Origin: Streptomyces sp. RerS4
GTDB taxonomy: Bacteria; Actinomycetota; Actinomycetes; Streptomycetales; Streptomycetaceae
DNA: 64,000 nucleotides
Assembly (NCBI RefSeq): GCF_023515955.1
Contig: NZ_CP097322.1
Coordinates: forward strand, 5,628,501 to 5,692,500
Direction: 5' to 3'
Part shown: in pieces, positions 54,677 to 63,228 of the stretch
How positions within the stretch are numbered: position 1 is the stretch's first letter
Layout of the letters: each line of letters starts with the position of its first letter
Made by a program: the position numbers and the translations under genes
The notes under the pieces: generated by a model
What the model was told of the DNA's origin: nothing
What the model saw: the letters and a program-made list of their open reading frames with translations, nothing else
Database searches by the model: none

Positions 54677-54813
54677 TACCTCCCCTGGGGGGAAGGACCG
54701 GAGGACGACCGCGGACCAGCGGCCTCGGCCTCCGGTGATCGGGTGGCTGGGCCTGATCCGCAGGACAGGCCCCAACCCCCGAATCGACGCAGCCGGAGAC
54801 CCCGCCCGGAAGT

Positions 54814-56460
54814 TCAGACGAACGGCGGCAGCAGCGCCCTGGGAGCGCTCGCCGCCCGCTCGTCCAGCGACACCGGCGCGGGCTCCGGATGCGGCGCGCA
54901 CGCGACGCGCCACCCCGGGGTGGCCCCCGTCAGCAGGTACCGCTCCACGTGGCGGTCCACGCATCCGTTGCGTCCGCCCACCACGCCGTGGGTACCGGCC
55001 CCCCGCTCCGTGACCAGCGCGGCACCCGGCCCGAGCCGCCGTTGCAGCTCCAGCGCGCCCGGGTAGGGCGTCGCCCCGTCCCGTTCCGCCGCGACCACCA
55101 GGGTCCCCGCGAGCCCCCGCCGCCCCGCCCCGACGGGCGTCGGCCGCTGCCGTACGGGGACCGGCCAGGACGCGCACGGCAGGTTGAGGAAGGCGTTCGC
55201 CCAGGTCTCGAAGGGCGCCCGCCGGGCCAGTTCGGTGTTGTCCCGGTCCCAGGTCTCCCAGTCGGCGGGCCACGGGGCGTCGTTGCACAGCACCGCCGTG
55301 TAGACCGCCGTCGCGTTCGCGACCTCGGCCGCCCGCTCCGGATCGGGGGCCGCCTGCTCGGTGAGCGGGCGCGGGTCGCCGCGCAGGAACGCGGCCAGGG
55401 CGGCCGCCCGCTCGGGCCACACGTCGTCGTAGTAGGCCGCCTGGAGGTACGCGGCGTGCAGCTCGCCCGTCCCCACGACCCCGCCCGCCGGGGTGCGGGC
55501 CAGGGCCGCGCGGACCCGCTCGTAACTCTCCCCGACCGCCCGCGGGGTGGCGCCGAGCCCGTACGCGGCGTCGTGCCGGGCCGCCCAGGCGCGGAAGTCG
55601 GCCCAGCGGCGTTCGAAGGCCGGGGCCTGGTCGAGGTTGTTGCGGTACCAGACGCGGCGCGGGTCGGGATCCACCGCCGAGTCGAGGACCATGCGGCGGA
55701 CCCGGTCCGGGAAGAGGGTGGCGTAGACGGCCCCGAGGTAGGTGCCGTAGGAGGCGCCCATGAACGTCAGCCGCCGCTCGCCGAGGGCCGCCCGCAGCAC
55801 GTGCAGGTCACGGACGTTGTCCAGCGTCGTGTAGTGCGCGAGGGCCGGCCCCGCGTGGCGGGCGCAGCCGAGGGCGTAGGCGCGGGCGGCGGCCCGCCGC
55901 TCGGCCTTGTACGCGGGCGAGGGAACGGCCTGCACCTGCGTGGGCGCACGGCGCCGCTGCTTTGGCTCCTCGCAGGTCAGCGGGGCGGAGCGGCCCACGC
56001 CACGCGGGGCGTAGCCGACGAGGTCGTAGGCGGCGGCGATCCGCTTCCAGGCGGGCCGCCCGGCCATGAGCGGGAAGTACATCCCCGAGGCGCCCGGCCC
56101 GCCCGGGTTGTACACGAGCGCGCCCTGGCGGGCGGCGCCGTCCTGGCCGGTGGCCGGGACGCGGCTGACGGTGAGGGAGATCTCCGGGCCGTCGGGGCGG
56201 GCGTAGTCGAGGGGGACGCGCAGGGTCGCGCAGCGCACCGGATCGGGCAGCCCCTCGACGGCGGGACAGGGCCCGAACGCGAGCCCCTGCCCGTCCTCGG
56301 CGCGCGCGGCCGCCTGACGCGCGACCCGTTCGGCGCCCGCGTTCGCGACGGCGGCGAGGGCGGTGTCCGCCGCTCGGGCGGGGGCCGTGGGCGGTGCGCA
56401 CAGGGCGAGGGAGAGGGCCGCCGCGACCGACCCGTAGCGCGTGAGCGTCGTCGTCCGCAT
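54814..56460 (-). CDS. Secreted alpha/beta hydrolase, tripeptidyl-aminopeptidase type
   Basis: 548 residues with an N-terminal Sec signal (SVAAALSLALCAPPTAPARA). Alpha/beta hydrolase with oxyanion segment NPGGPGASG, nucleophile elbow TFMGASYGTYLG (GxSxG), catalytic Asp in VVAAERDGATPYPGA and His in GAGTHGVV. Matches the Streptomyces Tap/SlpD/SlpE group, secreted or cell-bound peptidases that remove N-terminal tripeptides. Divided from its neighbours by about 140 bp on each side, so probably monocistronic. Confidence 0.9.
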   Translation of the reverse strand: MRTTTLTRYGSVAAALSLALCAPPTAPARAADTALAAVANAGAERVARQAAARAEDGQGLAFGPCPAVEGLPDPVRCATLRVPLDYARPDGPEISLTVSRVPATGQDGAARQGALVYNPGGPGASGMYFPLMAGRPAWKRIAAAYDLVGYAPRGVGRSAPLTCEEPKQRRRAPTQVQAVPSPAYKAERRAAARAYALGCARHAGPALAHYTTLDNVRDLHVLRAALGERRLTFMGASYGTYLGAVYATLFPDRVRRMVLDSAVDPDPRRVWYRNNLDQAPAFERRWADFRAWAARHDAAYGLGATPRAVGESYERVRAALARTPAGGVVGTGELHAAYLQAAYYDDVWPERAAALAAFLRGDPRPLTEQAAPDPERAAEVANATAVYTAVLCNDAPWPADWETWDRDNTELARRAPFETWANAFLNLPCASWPVPVRQRPTPVGAGRRGLAGTLVVAAERDGATPYPGALELQRRLGPGAALVTERGAGTHGVVGGRNGCVDRHVERYLLTGATPGWRVACAPHPEPAPVSLDERAASAPRALLPPFV

Positions 56461-56609
56461 GGCGACCCTTCGTTCTCATCGACTGGTCCGATGAGATGCC
56501 GGCGCCGCGCCCCTGTACAGGCCCACCGCCGGGTGTCGGGCACCGTCCCCCCGAATGCCCCAACCCCACCCGAGGCCGGCCTGGGTCACGCCACCGTCGT
56601 GACGGCCCC

Positions 56610-57638
56610 TCAGGAGCTGCTGGAGCTGCTGGAGCAGCTGGAACCGGAGCTGGAGCCGGCACAACTGGAACCGGACGAGGAAGAGCAGCCGGAACCGGAC
56701 GAGGAGGAGCAGCTCGACCCGGAGGAGCCGCTGCCGCACCCCCCGCCCCCGCCCGAGCCGCCCCCGTCGCTCCCGGCGCACCACAGCACCGGGACCACCT
56801 CCCCGAACGCCTCGGACGAGCCGGACGACAGGCGCGACCCACGCGCCGAGCCGTGTCCGCGTGCCTGGGCGGCCGCCAGCCGGGTGCTCCGGGCGGCGGG
56901 TACCAACTGCTCGCGCAGGTACGGGTCGCTCAGCCCCGCCAACCCGAACAGCGCGGTCGCGACGGCGGGGTTCGGGTCCCCGGCGTACCGGGCCCGCATC
57001 GCGGCGAGGGCCTGCCGTCCCGCCGGGGTCAGCCGCTGCCGGGCCCCCTTCGCGCACGCGGCACCGACGACGATCCCGATGAGCAGGGCGGGGAAGACCT
57101 TGACGAGGAACGGCACCTGCGAGTCCGGCTCCACGGCCCAGGCCACGAAGGTGAGCGGGATCGAGAGCGGCACCCACACCCCGCACACCACCGCCTGCGC
57201 GATACCCCAGAGCCGCCACCGACGCCCGGTGCCGGGCGGCAGCAGCAGCCCGCGCGCCGCGAGCCCGTCGCCGACCTCCTGGACCGCCGGGTCCAGCATG
57301 GCGGCGTAGCGCACCTGGTACAGCCAGCCGGACGGAGCCCGCAGGAGGGCCGAGACGACGGCCCGCTCGGCGGGGTCGACCGCCTGCGCCCCGTACCGCA
57401 GCCGCACGATCCCCGGGCCGCCGACCGTCAACCGGCCGTCCCCGAGCAGCGACACGAGCGCGGCGTCGATCACCGCCCCGGGGCCGCCCGCCAGGAAGGC
57501 GGCCTCCGACAGGTCGTGCAGCGTCGGGGCGGCCGCCGTCACGGTGGACCGGGAGCGGTGCAGGCCGCGCAGCAGGAGCGCGGTGGAGGCGATGACGGCG
57601 ACCCAGACGGCGACGGCGAGGAGGTCGAAGGCGTTCAC
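56610..57638 (-). CDS. TIGR04222-type membrane protein with Cys/Ser/Gly tail
   Basis: 342 residues from GTG 57638 (GGGGAGGGG upstream; GTGA overlap with the DUF692 gene). One N-terminal membrane segment (LLAVAVWVAVIASTALLL), a ~200-residue domain (LHDLSEAAFLAGGPGAVIDAA; VSALLRAPSG) and two more membrane segments around residues 145-195. The last ~60 residues are almost only Ser, Gly and six Cys, with regular spacing (C-x14-C-x8-C-x7-C-x7-C-x8-C). I associate this architecture with the TIGR04222 proteins that neighbour DUF692 genes. Because DUF692 enzymes modify cysteines of peptides, the tail may be their substrate, or it may bind metal. Function not established. Confidence 0.8.
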   Translation of the reverse strand: MNAFDLLAVAVWVAVIASTALLLRGLHRSRSTVTAAAPTLHDLSEAAFLAGGPGAVIDAALVSLLGDGRLTVGGPGIVRLRYGAQAVDPAERAVVSALLRAPSGWLYQVRYAAMLDPAVQEVGDGLAARGLLLPPGTGRRWRLWGIAQAVVCGVWVPLSIPLTFVAWAVEPDSQVPFLVKVFPALLIGIVVGAACAKGARQRLTPAGRQALAAMRARYAGDPNPAVATALFGLAGLSDPYLREQLVPAARSTRLAAAQARGHGSARGSRLSSGSSEAFGEVVPVLWCAGSDGGGSGGGGGCGSGSSGSSCSSSSGSGCSSSSGSSCAGSSSGSSCSSSSSSS

Positions 57639-58969
57639 GCGCCCCTCCCCACCAGGGCACGGGCCCAGCGCACGATCCGCCGGGGCGGCCTGGCCCCGGC
57701 GCGGTCCTGCCACCAGGCGGTGAGCCGGCGGCGGGCCGCGGGGTCGTCCGGCAGGTCCTGGATCAGGAGGTGCTCGGCGAAGTCCAGGGCGTCGCGGCGG
57801 TAGCCGGCCGTCATGGGACGGTGGCGGGCGTAGCCGAGGAAGGCCTCGCGGTAGGGGGTGGGACCGCCCAGGATCCGGGGGAGTTCGGGCGCGACCTTCG
57901 CGACCACGGAGGCCCGCTTCGCGGCGAGCGCCCGGGTCTGGACGCGGACGCGTCCCCGGTCGAAGCCCTCGGGTACGGGGGTCCCCGCGACCAGGGCCGA
58001 CAGCAGGGCCGCCTGCCCGAGCGCCACCCGAGTCCGCACGGCGTCCCCGACCCCGCCGCCCGCGCCGGCCTCCCCGCCCCTACCGGCCGCGCCCGCGCCG
58101 GCGGCCGCCTCCGCGGCCACCTCAGGTCGGCTCGCCGGTCCGGGCGGTGCGTCGCGGATCGTCACCACCTCGCGGATGCGGGCCAGTTCGCCGGCCAGTT
58201 CCGCTTCCGGCGGGAAGTCGTCGTCCCGTTCCAGCAGCACCCCCGGCGGGTCCACCCGCTCGCGCAGCCGCGCCAGGACGTCGAGCACCACCGGCGGCAC
58301 CGGGTGCGCGTGCGTGTCGTGCCAGACCCCGTCGCGCTCCACCCCACCGGCCACGTGCACGTACGCCAGCGCCTCCAGCGGGATGGCGTCCAGGACGGCC
58401 GCCGGGTCCTCGCCCCGGTTGACGCGGTTGGTGTGCAGGTTCGCCACGTCCACGAGGAGGCGTACGCCGGTCCGTTCCACCAGCTCCGTCAGGAACTGCC
58501 CCTCCGTCAGTTCCTCCCCGGGCCAGGAGATGAGCGCGGCGATGTTCTCCAACGCCAGCGGCACGGGCAGCGCGTCCTGCGCGATCCGGACGTTCTCGCA
58601 CAGCACGTCCAGCGCGTCCCGCGTCCGGGCCACGGGCAGCAGGTGCCCGGCTTCCAGGACGGGCGTGGAGGTCCGTACGAACGCGATGTGCTCGGTGACC
58701 AGCGGCGCGCCCAGCGCCACGGCCCGCTCGCCGAGCGCGACCAGCCGGTCGGGGTCGGGGCGGTCGGCGCCGCCGAGCCCCAGCGACACCCCGTGCGGGA
58801 CCACGCGCACCCCGCGCTCGCGCAGCCGCACCAGCGAGTCGGGCAGGTGGCCGGGGCAGACGTTCTCCGCCACCACCTCGACCCAGTCCAGGCCGTCGAG
58901 CCGCTCGACCGCGTCCGCGATCTCGGGCCTCCAGCCGATTCCCACCCCCAGGCGTTCCATGGGCTTCAT
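57635..58969 (-). CDS. DUF692 (MNIO-type) iron enzyme fused to a DUF2063-like domain
   Basis: 444 residues. Residues ~1-275 are a DUF692 TIM barrel with candidate metal ligands in VAENVCPG, VVPHGVSLGLGG, VTEHIAF, LALENIAALI, VDVANLHTN, YVHVAGG and HDTHAHPV. Characterised members (MbnB, TglH) are multinuclear non-haem iron oxidases that modify peptide cysteines with the help of a DUF2063-like partner. After a Gly/Ala linker (~276-310) the C-terminal ~130 residues (RVRVQTRALAAKRASVV, PTPYREAFLGYARHRP) resemble that partner, so enzyme and partner appear fused. Coupled to the Cys-rich membrane protein by a 4-bp overlap. Confidence 0.8.
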   Translation of the reverse strand: MKPMERLGVGIGWRPEIADAVERLDGLDWVEVVAENVCPGHLPDSLVRLRERGVRVVPHGVSLGLGGADRPDPDRLVALGERAVALGAPLVTEHIAFVRTSTPVLEAGHLLPVARTRDALDVLCENVRIAQDALPVPLALENIAALISWPGEELTEGQFLTELVERTGVRLLVDVANLHTNRVNRGEDPAAVLDAIPLEALAYVHVAGGVERDGVWHDTHAHPVPPVVLDVLARLRERVDPPGVLLERDDDFPPEAELAGELARIREVVTIRDAPPGPASRPEVAAEAAAGAGAAGRGGEAGAGGGVGDAVRTRVALGQAALLSALVAGTPVPEGFDRGRVRVQTRALAAKRASVVAKVAPELPRILGGPTPYREAFLGYARHRPMTAGYRRDALDFAEHLLIQDLPDDPAARRRLTAWWQDRAGARPPRRIVRWARALVGRGA

Positions 58970-59101
58970 GTCCCCCTCGCCCCCTCTCGAACCGTCCTGC
59001 CCGTGTCATCACCGCGCCCGGGTGGGGCCAACCGTCAAGGAGGGACGTTCAGAGCAACATTTGAGGTTCCCGGCCCCCTCACGAGCGGTGGAGCGGTGGC
59101 C

Positions 59102-59851
59102 TCAGAGCCGGGCCCGCAGGGCCGGGTGGTCCGAGACGACCGTGCAGGAGCCCGGCGCGATCTCCGTGAAGCCGGCGTCCCGCACCACCGGCAGCCCGCT
59201 CCCGCTGAGCCCGGCCCACCGCTCGCGCGGGGCGGTGCGTACGGCCAGCCGGAACCCGTCCGCCTGCCACGCCCGCCGCTCGGCGCCCGTCAGCTCCCAC
59301 CACGCCAACTGCGCGGCGTGCCCGGCCTGGGCCATCGCCTTGCCCGCCGACATGTCGAGGTCCGGGTTCAACCACAGCACCGGAAGCCCGGCCTCCGGCT
59401 CGGCGACGGGCTCCGGGTCGTCCAGGTCGGTGCCCGACACCTGGAGCTTGGCCAGCTCCTTGGGCCAGCCGTCGAGCGGGACCGGCGGGAAGACCCGTAC
59501 CTCCGCGTCCCGACCGTGCACGGTGATGCCCGCCAGGGTGCCCGCCTTGCGCCACTCCGCCCCGCGCGCCCGCCGCACCACCTTGCGGATCCGGGCGTCC
59601 TGCCAGTCGCGGACGGCGTCGGCCCACTCGCCCTCGTCGTGCGCCCGCTCGTCCGTCAGCAGCACCAGCACCGCGCGGGCGGCCGTCTCCAGCGCGTCCG
59701 TCCGGGCCGGCGGCCCGTCCTTCTCGATGCGCACGACCAGCGGCAGCACGAACTGCGGCGCCTCGTCGCGGCTGATCCGCCCCTGGCGGAACGGGCTGTC
59801 CGCCCCGACGGCGGGTACGTCTGTGGTCTGGTCGGTGTGCCTGCTGCTCAT
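59102..59851 (-). CDS. Peptidyl-tRNA hydrolase, PTH2-like
   Basis: 249 residues from ATG 59851. The C-terminal half carries the PTH2 motif NPDLDMSAGKAMAQAGHAAQLAWW, the usual active-site helix of the archaeal/eukaryotic-type peptidyl-tRNA hydrolase; the N-terminal ~120 residues are an extra domain of unknown role (EKDGPPARTDALETAARA). Bacteria normally use Pth1, so this is a second enzyme or a repurposed fold. No Shine-Dalgarno is evident. Divergent from the AIM24 gene. Confidence 0.8.
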   Translation of the reverse strand: MSSRHTDQTTDVPAVGADSPFRQGRISRDEAPQFVLPLVVRIEKDGPPARTDALETAARAVLVLLTDERAHDEGEWADAVRDWQDARIRKVVRRARGAEWRKAGTLAGITVHGRDAEVRVFPPVPLDGWPKELAKLQVSGTDLDDPEPVAEPEAGLPVLWLNPDLDMSAGKAMAQAGHAAQLAWWELTGAERRAWQADGFRLAVRTAPRERWAGLSGSGLPVVRDAGFTEIAPGSCTVVSDHPALRARL

Positions 59852-59922
59852 CCCGCCAAGGATGCCAGGCTCCACCCTGAGGAGGATGCCGAGGGGGTCC
59901 GGGCCGGGCCAGTATCAAGGGC

Positions 59923-60597
59923 ATGAAGAGCGATCTTTTCTCGTCCGACAACCTGGCGCAGCCGGCCGCCGCACCCGGCATGACCCTGCAGAACGCCAAG
60001 TCCGTCAAGTACACCGTCGACGGTGAGATGTTCGCCCGCCAGGGCTCGATGGTCGCCTTCCGGGGCGACCTGAAGTTCGAGCGCAAGGGGCAGGGCATAG
60101 GCGGCATGCTCAAGCGGGCCGTCACGGGCGAGGGCCTCGCGCTGATGTCCGTACGCGGGCGCGGCGAGGCCTGGTTCGCCCACCAGGGCGGCCACTGCTT
60201 CCTCATCGACTTCGAGCCGGGCGACGCGCTGACCGTCAACGGCCGCAACGTCCTGTGCTTCGACCCGACGCTGTCCTACGAGATCAGGATGGTCAAGGGC
60301 GCCGGCATGACCGGCGGCGGCCTCTTCAACAGCCTCTTCACCGGCACGGGCAAGCTCGCCGTCGTGTGCGACGCGAGCCCGATCATCATCCCCGTCACCC
60401 CGCACGCACCCGTCTACGTCGACACCGACGCGGTCGTCGGCTGGAGCGCCTCCCTCGACACCGGACTGCACCGCTCCCAGTCGGTCGGTTCCATGATCCG
60501 GGGCGGCTCCGGCGAGGCCGTCCAGCTGAAGCTGAGCGGCGAGGGCTTCGTCATCGTCCGCCCCAGCGAGGTAACCGAAACGACGGCGGCCCACTGA
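59923..60597 (+). CDS. AIM24 family protein
   Basis: 224 residues. Glycine-rich beta-structure (MVAFRGDLKFERKGQG, GGLFNSLFTGTGKLAV, GLHRSQSVGSMIRGGSGEA) typical of the AIM24/TIGR00266 family, implicated in mitochondria in membrane organisation but of unknown role in bacteria. No signal peptide. Its stop overlaps the probable start of the ABC ATPase gene (CTGA). Confidence 0.9.
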   Translation: MKSDLFSSDNLAQPAAAPGMTLQNAKSVKYTVDGEMFARQGSMVAFRGDLKFERKGQGIGGMLKRAVTGEGLALMSVRGRGEAWFAHQGGHCFLIDFEPGDALTVNGRNVLCFDPTLSYEIRMVKGAGMTGGGLFNSLFTGTGKLAVVCDASPIIIPVTPHAPVYVDTDAVVGWSASLDTGLHRSQSVGSMIRGGSGEAVQLKLSGEGFVIVRPSEVTETTAAH

Positions 60598-61433
60598 GCC
60601 CGCTCACCCCGGCCCCGCTCACCCTGACCGGGGTCGGCCGCCGATACGGGCGGCGTAGGCCCTGGGTGCTGCGCGGTGTCTCGGCGGAGCTGTCGCCCGG
60701 CGCGCTCGTCCGCGTCGAGGGCGGCAACGGCGGTGGCAAGTCCACCCTGTTGCGTCTCCTCGCGGGGATCGACACCGCGACCGAGGGGCGCGTGGAGGGC
60801 CGCCCGCGCCGCACCGCCTACGTCCCCGAACGCTTCCCGGCGGCCCTGCCGCTCACGGCCGGCTCCTACGTGACCCACCTCGGCCGGGTGCACGGCCTGT
60901 CGGGCCCCGAGGCAGCCCGCCGCGCCTCGGCGGCCCTGGAACGCTTCGGGGCCGCCGCGCACGCCCGCACGCCGATGGCGGAACTGTCCAAGGGCACCAG
61001 CCAGAAGGTGGCCGTCGCCCAGGCCCTGGTCGCCGAGCCCGACCTGCTCGTCCTCGACGAGGCGTGGACCGGACTGGACGCCCCCGCCCGCGCCGAACTC
61101 GACCGGGCCGTCACCGAGCGCACCGCCGCCGGGGGCACGGTGGTGTTCGTCGACCACGACCCCGGACGCCTCGCCGGCCTGCCCGACGCCCGCTACCGCC
61201 TCGAAGGCGCGGCCCTGCTGCTCGTCGACGCCGCGCCGTCCCCCGGGTCCCTCGTACGGATCCACGTGGACGGCCCACCCGGCGCGACCCCGCCCGAGGG
61301 CCCGGCCGGCGTACCGGCCCCCGGGGGCGGGCTCCTGCTGACCGTCGACGCCGACCGCTCCGACTCCGTGCTGCGCGCCCTGCTCACCGCGAACCCGCCC
61401 TGGCACGTCCGCGCCGTCAAGGAACTGCCGTGA
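60594..61433 (+). CDS. ABC transporter ATP-binding protein, probable CTG start
   Basis: 279 residues if translation begins at CTG 60594, which overlaps the AIM24 stop as CTGA. The frame contains no ATG, GTG or TTG that would leave the ABC domain intact; the first is a GTG within it. Domain: PLTLTGVGRRYGRRRPW, Walker A GGNGGGKST, variant signature LSKGTSQKVAV, Walker B LLVLDEAWTGLD and switch His in VDHDPG. The C-terminal ~60 residues form a Pro/Gly-rich extra region. Overlaps the next (membrane) gene by 4 bp, so it is half of a two-gene exporter. Confidence in the start is low. Confidence 0.82.
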   Translation: MSPLTPAPLTLTGVGRRYGRRRPWVLRGVSAELSPGALVRVEGGNGGGKSTLLRLLAGIDTATEGRVEGRPRRTAYVPERFPAALPLTAGSYVTHLGRVHGLSGPEAARRASAALERFGAAAHARTPMAELSKGTSQKVAVAQALVAEPDLLVLDEAWTGLDAPARAELDRAVTERTAAGGTVVFVDHDPGRLAGLPDARYRLEGAALLLVDAAPSPGSLVRIHVDGPPGATPPEGPAGVPAPGGGLLLTVDADRSDSVLRALLTANPPWHVRAVKELP

Positions 61434-62077
61434 TACCCCTGCTCCGCTACCAGAGCGCGCTGCTGCTGCGCTCGCACGCCTGGGTCGCCCCGCTCGTCGT
61501 CTACGCGGCCTTCGTGACGATCGGGATCCGGCCCGGCGACCGGACGCTGGACTCCCTCGGTCTCGCCGCCGCCGGCCTGGTCCCGCAGACCGCCTGGCTG
61601 GTCCGGATCTGCGTGAACGCCGAACCCCCGGCGGCACGGGCCTGCTCGGCGGCCGCCGCCGGAGCCTCCCGCACGCACGCCGCGGCCCTGCTCACCGCTC
61701 TGACCGGGGCCCTGCTCGCGGGCGCGGCCGGCGCCGGCTACGCCCTGGCCACCGGGGACCTCACCGGGCAGGACCCCGCACGGGCCGTCCTCGCGGGGCG
61801 GTGGCGGTCGCGGCCTGCGCCCTGACGGGGCCGCCGTGGGCACGGCGTGCAGCAGACCCCTGGTGCCGGGGCGAGGCCGGGCGGTGCTCGCCGGCGCCCT
61901 CGGCTCCCTGCTGGCCTGGGTCGTGGCCGTCTCCCGGCCCGCGCGGCGGTGACCGCGCTGGTCACGGCCGCCCGCACCGACGCGGTGCCCCTGCCGCTGC
62001 TCCCGCTCGGGGGCGCGGTGCTGCTCGCGGGCTGCGCCGGCGTGGCGGCCTGCCTGGCCGCCGCGCGCCGGGGCTGA
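61430..62077 (+). pseudogene. ABC-type membrane partner, interrupted by three frameshifts
   Basis: Starts GTG 61430 (GTGA overlap with the ATPase gene): MIPLLRYQSALLLRSHAW with hydrophobic segments. In this frame it stops at 61825. Coherent hydrophobic sequence resumes in frame +1 (GTG 61801: VAVAACALTG), then again (GCCGCCGTGG at 61830: AAVGTACSRPLV...SLLAWVVAVS) and a third time (about 61940: AAVTALVTAARTDAVPLPLL ending at 62077). Each step is a -1 shift at a short G or C run, together restoring a ~215-residue membrane protein. Either a decayed gene or, more likely, three missed bases in the assembly. Function: membrane part of an exporter. Confidence 0.75.
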
Positions 62078-62091
62078 GTAGGCTCGTGGGC

Positions 62092-62316
62092 ATGGAAGCG
62101 GAGCAGGAGCGGGAACCGGTGCTTCAGGCGGACGAGGGTGCACCGTCGTACTGCGACGCCCCGGGCGGCGCGCCCGACGGGCGAGTGGACGGGCCGCCGT
62201 ACGCCGACTGCGTGGAGTGCGGCAAGCCCACCGAATACGGGGTCGCGACCCCGGGCCGGGTGCTGTGCCCGGTGTGCGAGTGGCAGGACGCGCAGCGCAC
62301 CGCCTGCTCGGGCTGA
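62092..62316 (+). CDS. Small zinc-ribbon-like protein
   Basis: 74 residues, ATG 62092. Two CxxC pairs (CVECGKPTE and CPVCEWQ), 15-16 residues apart, suggest a zinc ribbon. Acidic N-terminus. TAGGCT (62079-62084) ends 7 bp before the ATG and no ribosome-binding site is visible, so probably leaderless. Function unknown. Confidence 0.7.
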   Translation: MEAEQEREPVLQADEGAPSYCDAPGGAPDGRVDGPPYADCVECGKPTEYGVATPGRVLCPVCEWQDAQRTACSG

Positions 62317-62329
62317 GCGGCGCAGCCGC

Positions 62330-63211
62330 TCACTTCCCGATGAGGTCGGACACCTTCACGAAGCGGTAGCCGCGCTTGCGCAGCTCCGGGACGATCTTCC
62401 GGACGGCCTCCTCGGTGACCGGCGCGGCGCTGCGCGTGCAGTGCATGACCACCACCGAGCCCGGTTTGACCCCGGCCAGGACCTGCTGCGCCACCGCGTC
62501 GGGATCCTTGGCGAAGGCGTCGCCGCTGACCACGTCCCACTGCACGGCGGTGACCTTGGCGGTGGCGATGGCCCGCAGCGCCTGGTCGTCGTAGCAGCCG
62601 CCGGGGAAGCGGAAGTAGGGGACCGTGTTGACGGCTCCGGCCTTGCGGAACGCCGCGAACGCCCGGTCGACGTCGGCGCGCGCGGCCTCGGCGTCGAGCG
62701 TGGGCAGGCCGTAGCAGGGGGACTTGAAGGCGTGGTGGCTGTACGAGTGGTTGGCGACCTCGAAGTTCGGGTCGGTGCCGATGGCCTGCGCCTGGTCCGG
62801 GTACTCCTCGGCCCAGCGGCCCGTCATGAAGACCGTCGACGGCACCTGGAGCCGGCGCAGGGTGGAGATCAGCTCGGGGTTGTCGAAGCGTTCGCCGGAG
62901 GCGGCGCGCGGGCCCTGGTCCGCGGTCATGTCGGCGTCGAAGGTCAGGGCGACGGTCTTGTCGGTCTGCTTGCGGGCCCGTTCGAAGACGGGGGTCAGGC
63001 CGTTCGGGCCGGGTGCCATGGTCGGCGCCTTGCCGGGTGCCCCGGGCTGCGGGGAGGCCTGCGCGGAGGGGGACGCCGGGGACGCGGAGCCCGCCGGGTT
63101 GCCCAGGCGGGCCTGGCCGCCGCCCTGCGACGTACCGGCGCCGCCCGAGCATCCCGCGAGGGCGGCACCGATCACGGCTGCGGCCATCACTTTGCGTACA
63201 TAGTGGGTCAC
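62330..63211 (-). CDS. Polysaccharide deacetylase lipoprotein (NodB fold)
   Basis: 293 residues, GTG start. Lipoprotein signal VMAAAVIGAALAGC (lipobox LAGC) then a Ser/Ala/Pro linker. NodB homology: TFDADMTADQG (metal Asp), NHSYSHHAF (HxxxH), RFPGGCYDD and the late VVVMHC. The family removes N-acetyl or other acyl groups from glycans such as peptidoglycan or chitin; this one is anchored outside the membrane. The minus-strand TATAAG ends 8 bp before the GTG, so possibly leaderless. It ends 13 bp from the small zinc-ribbon gene, convergently. Confidence 0.9.
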   Translation of the reverse strand: MTHYVRKVMAAAVIGAALAGCSGGAGTSQGGGQARLGNPAGSASPASPSAQASPQPGAPGKAPTMAPGPNGLTPVFERARKQTDKTVALTFDADMTADQGPRAASGERFDNPELISTLRRLQVPSTVFMTGRWAEEYPDQAQAIGTDPNFEVANHSYSHHAFKSPCYGLPTLDAEAARADVDRAFAAFRKAGAVNTVPYFRFPGGCYDDQALRAIATAKVTAVQWDVVSGDAFAKDPDAVAQQVLAGVKPGSVVVMHCTRSAAPVTEEAVRKIVPELRKRGYRFVKVSDLIGK

Positions 63212-63228
63212 GTACGCAACTTATATGA

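Noticed and set aside
56600..56800. A plus-strand Glu/Pro/Leu-rich repeat protein segment
   Set aside because: It is the opposite strand of the Ser/Gly/Cys tail codons of the TIGR04222-type gene; the minus-strand gene has the ribosome-binding site, coupling and domain.
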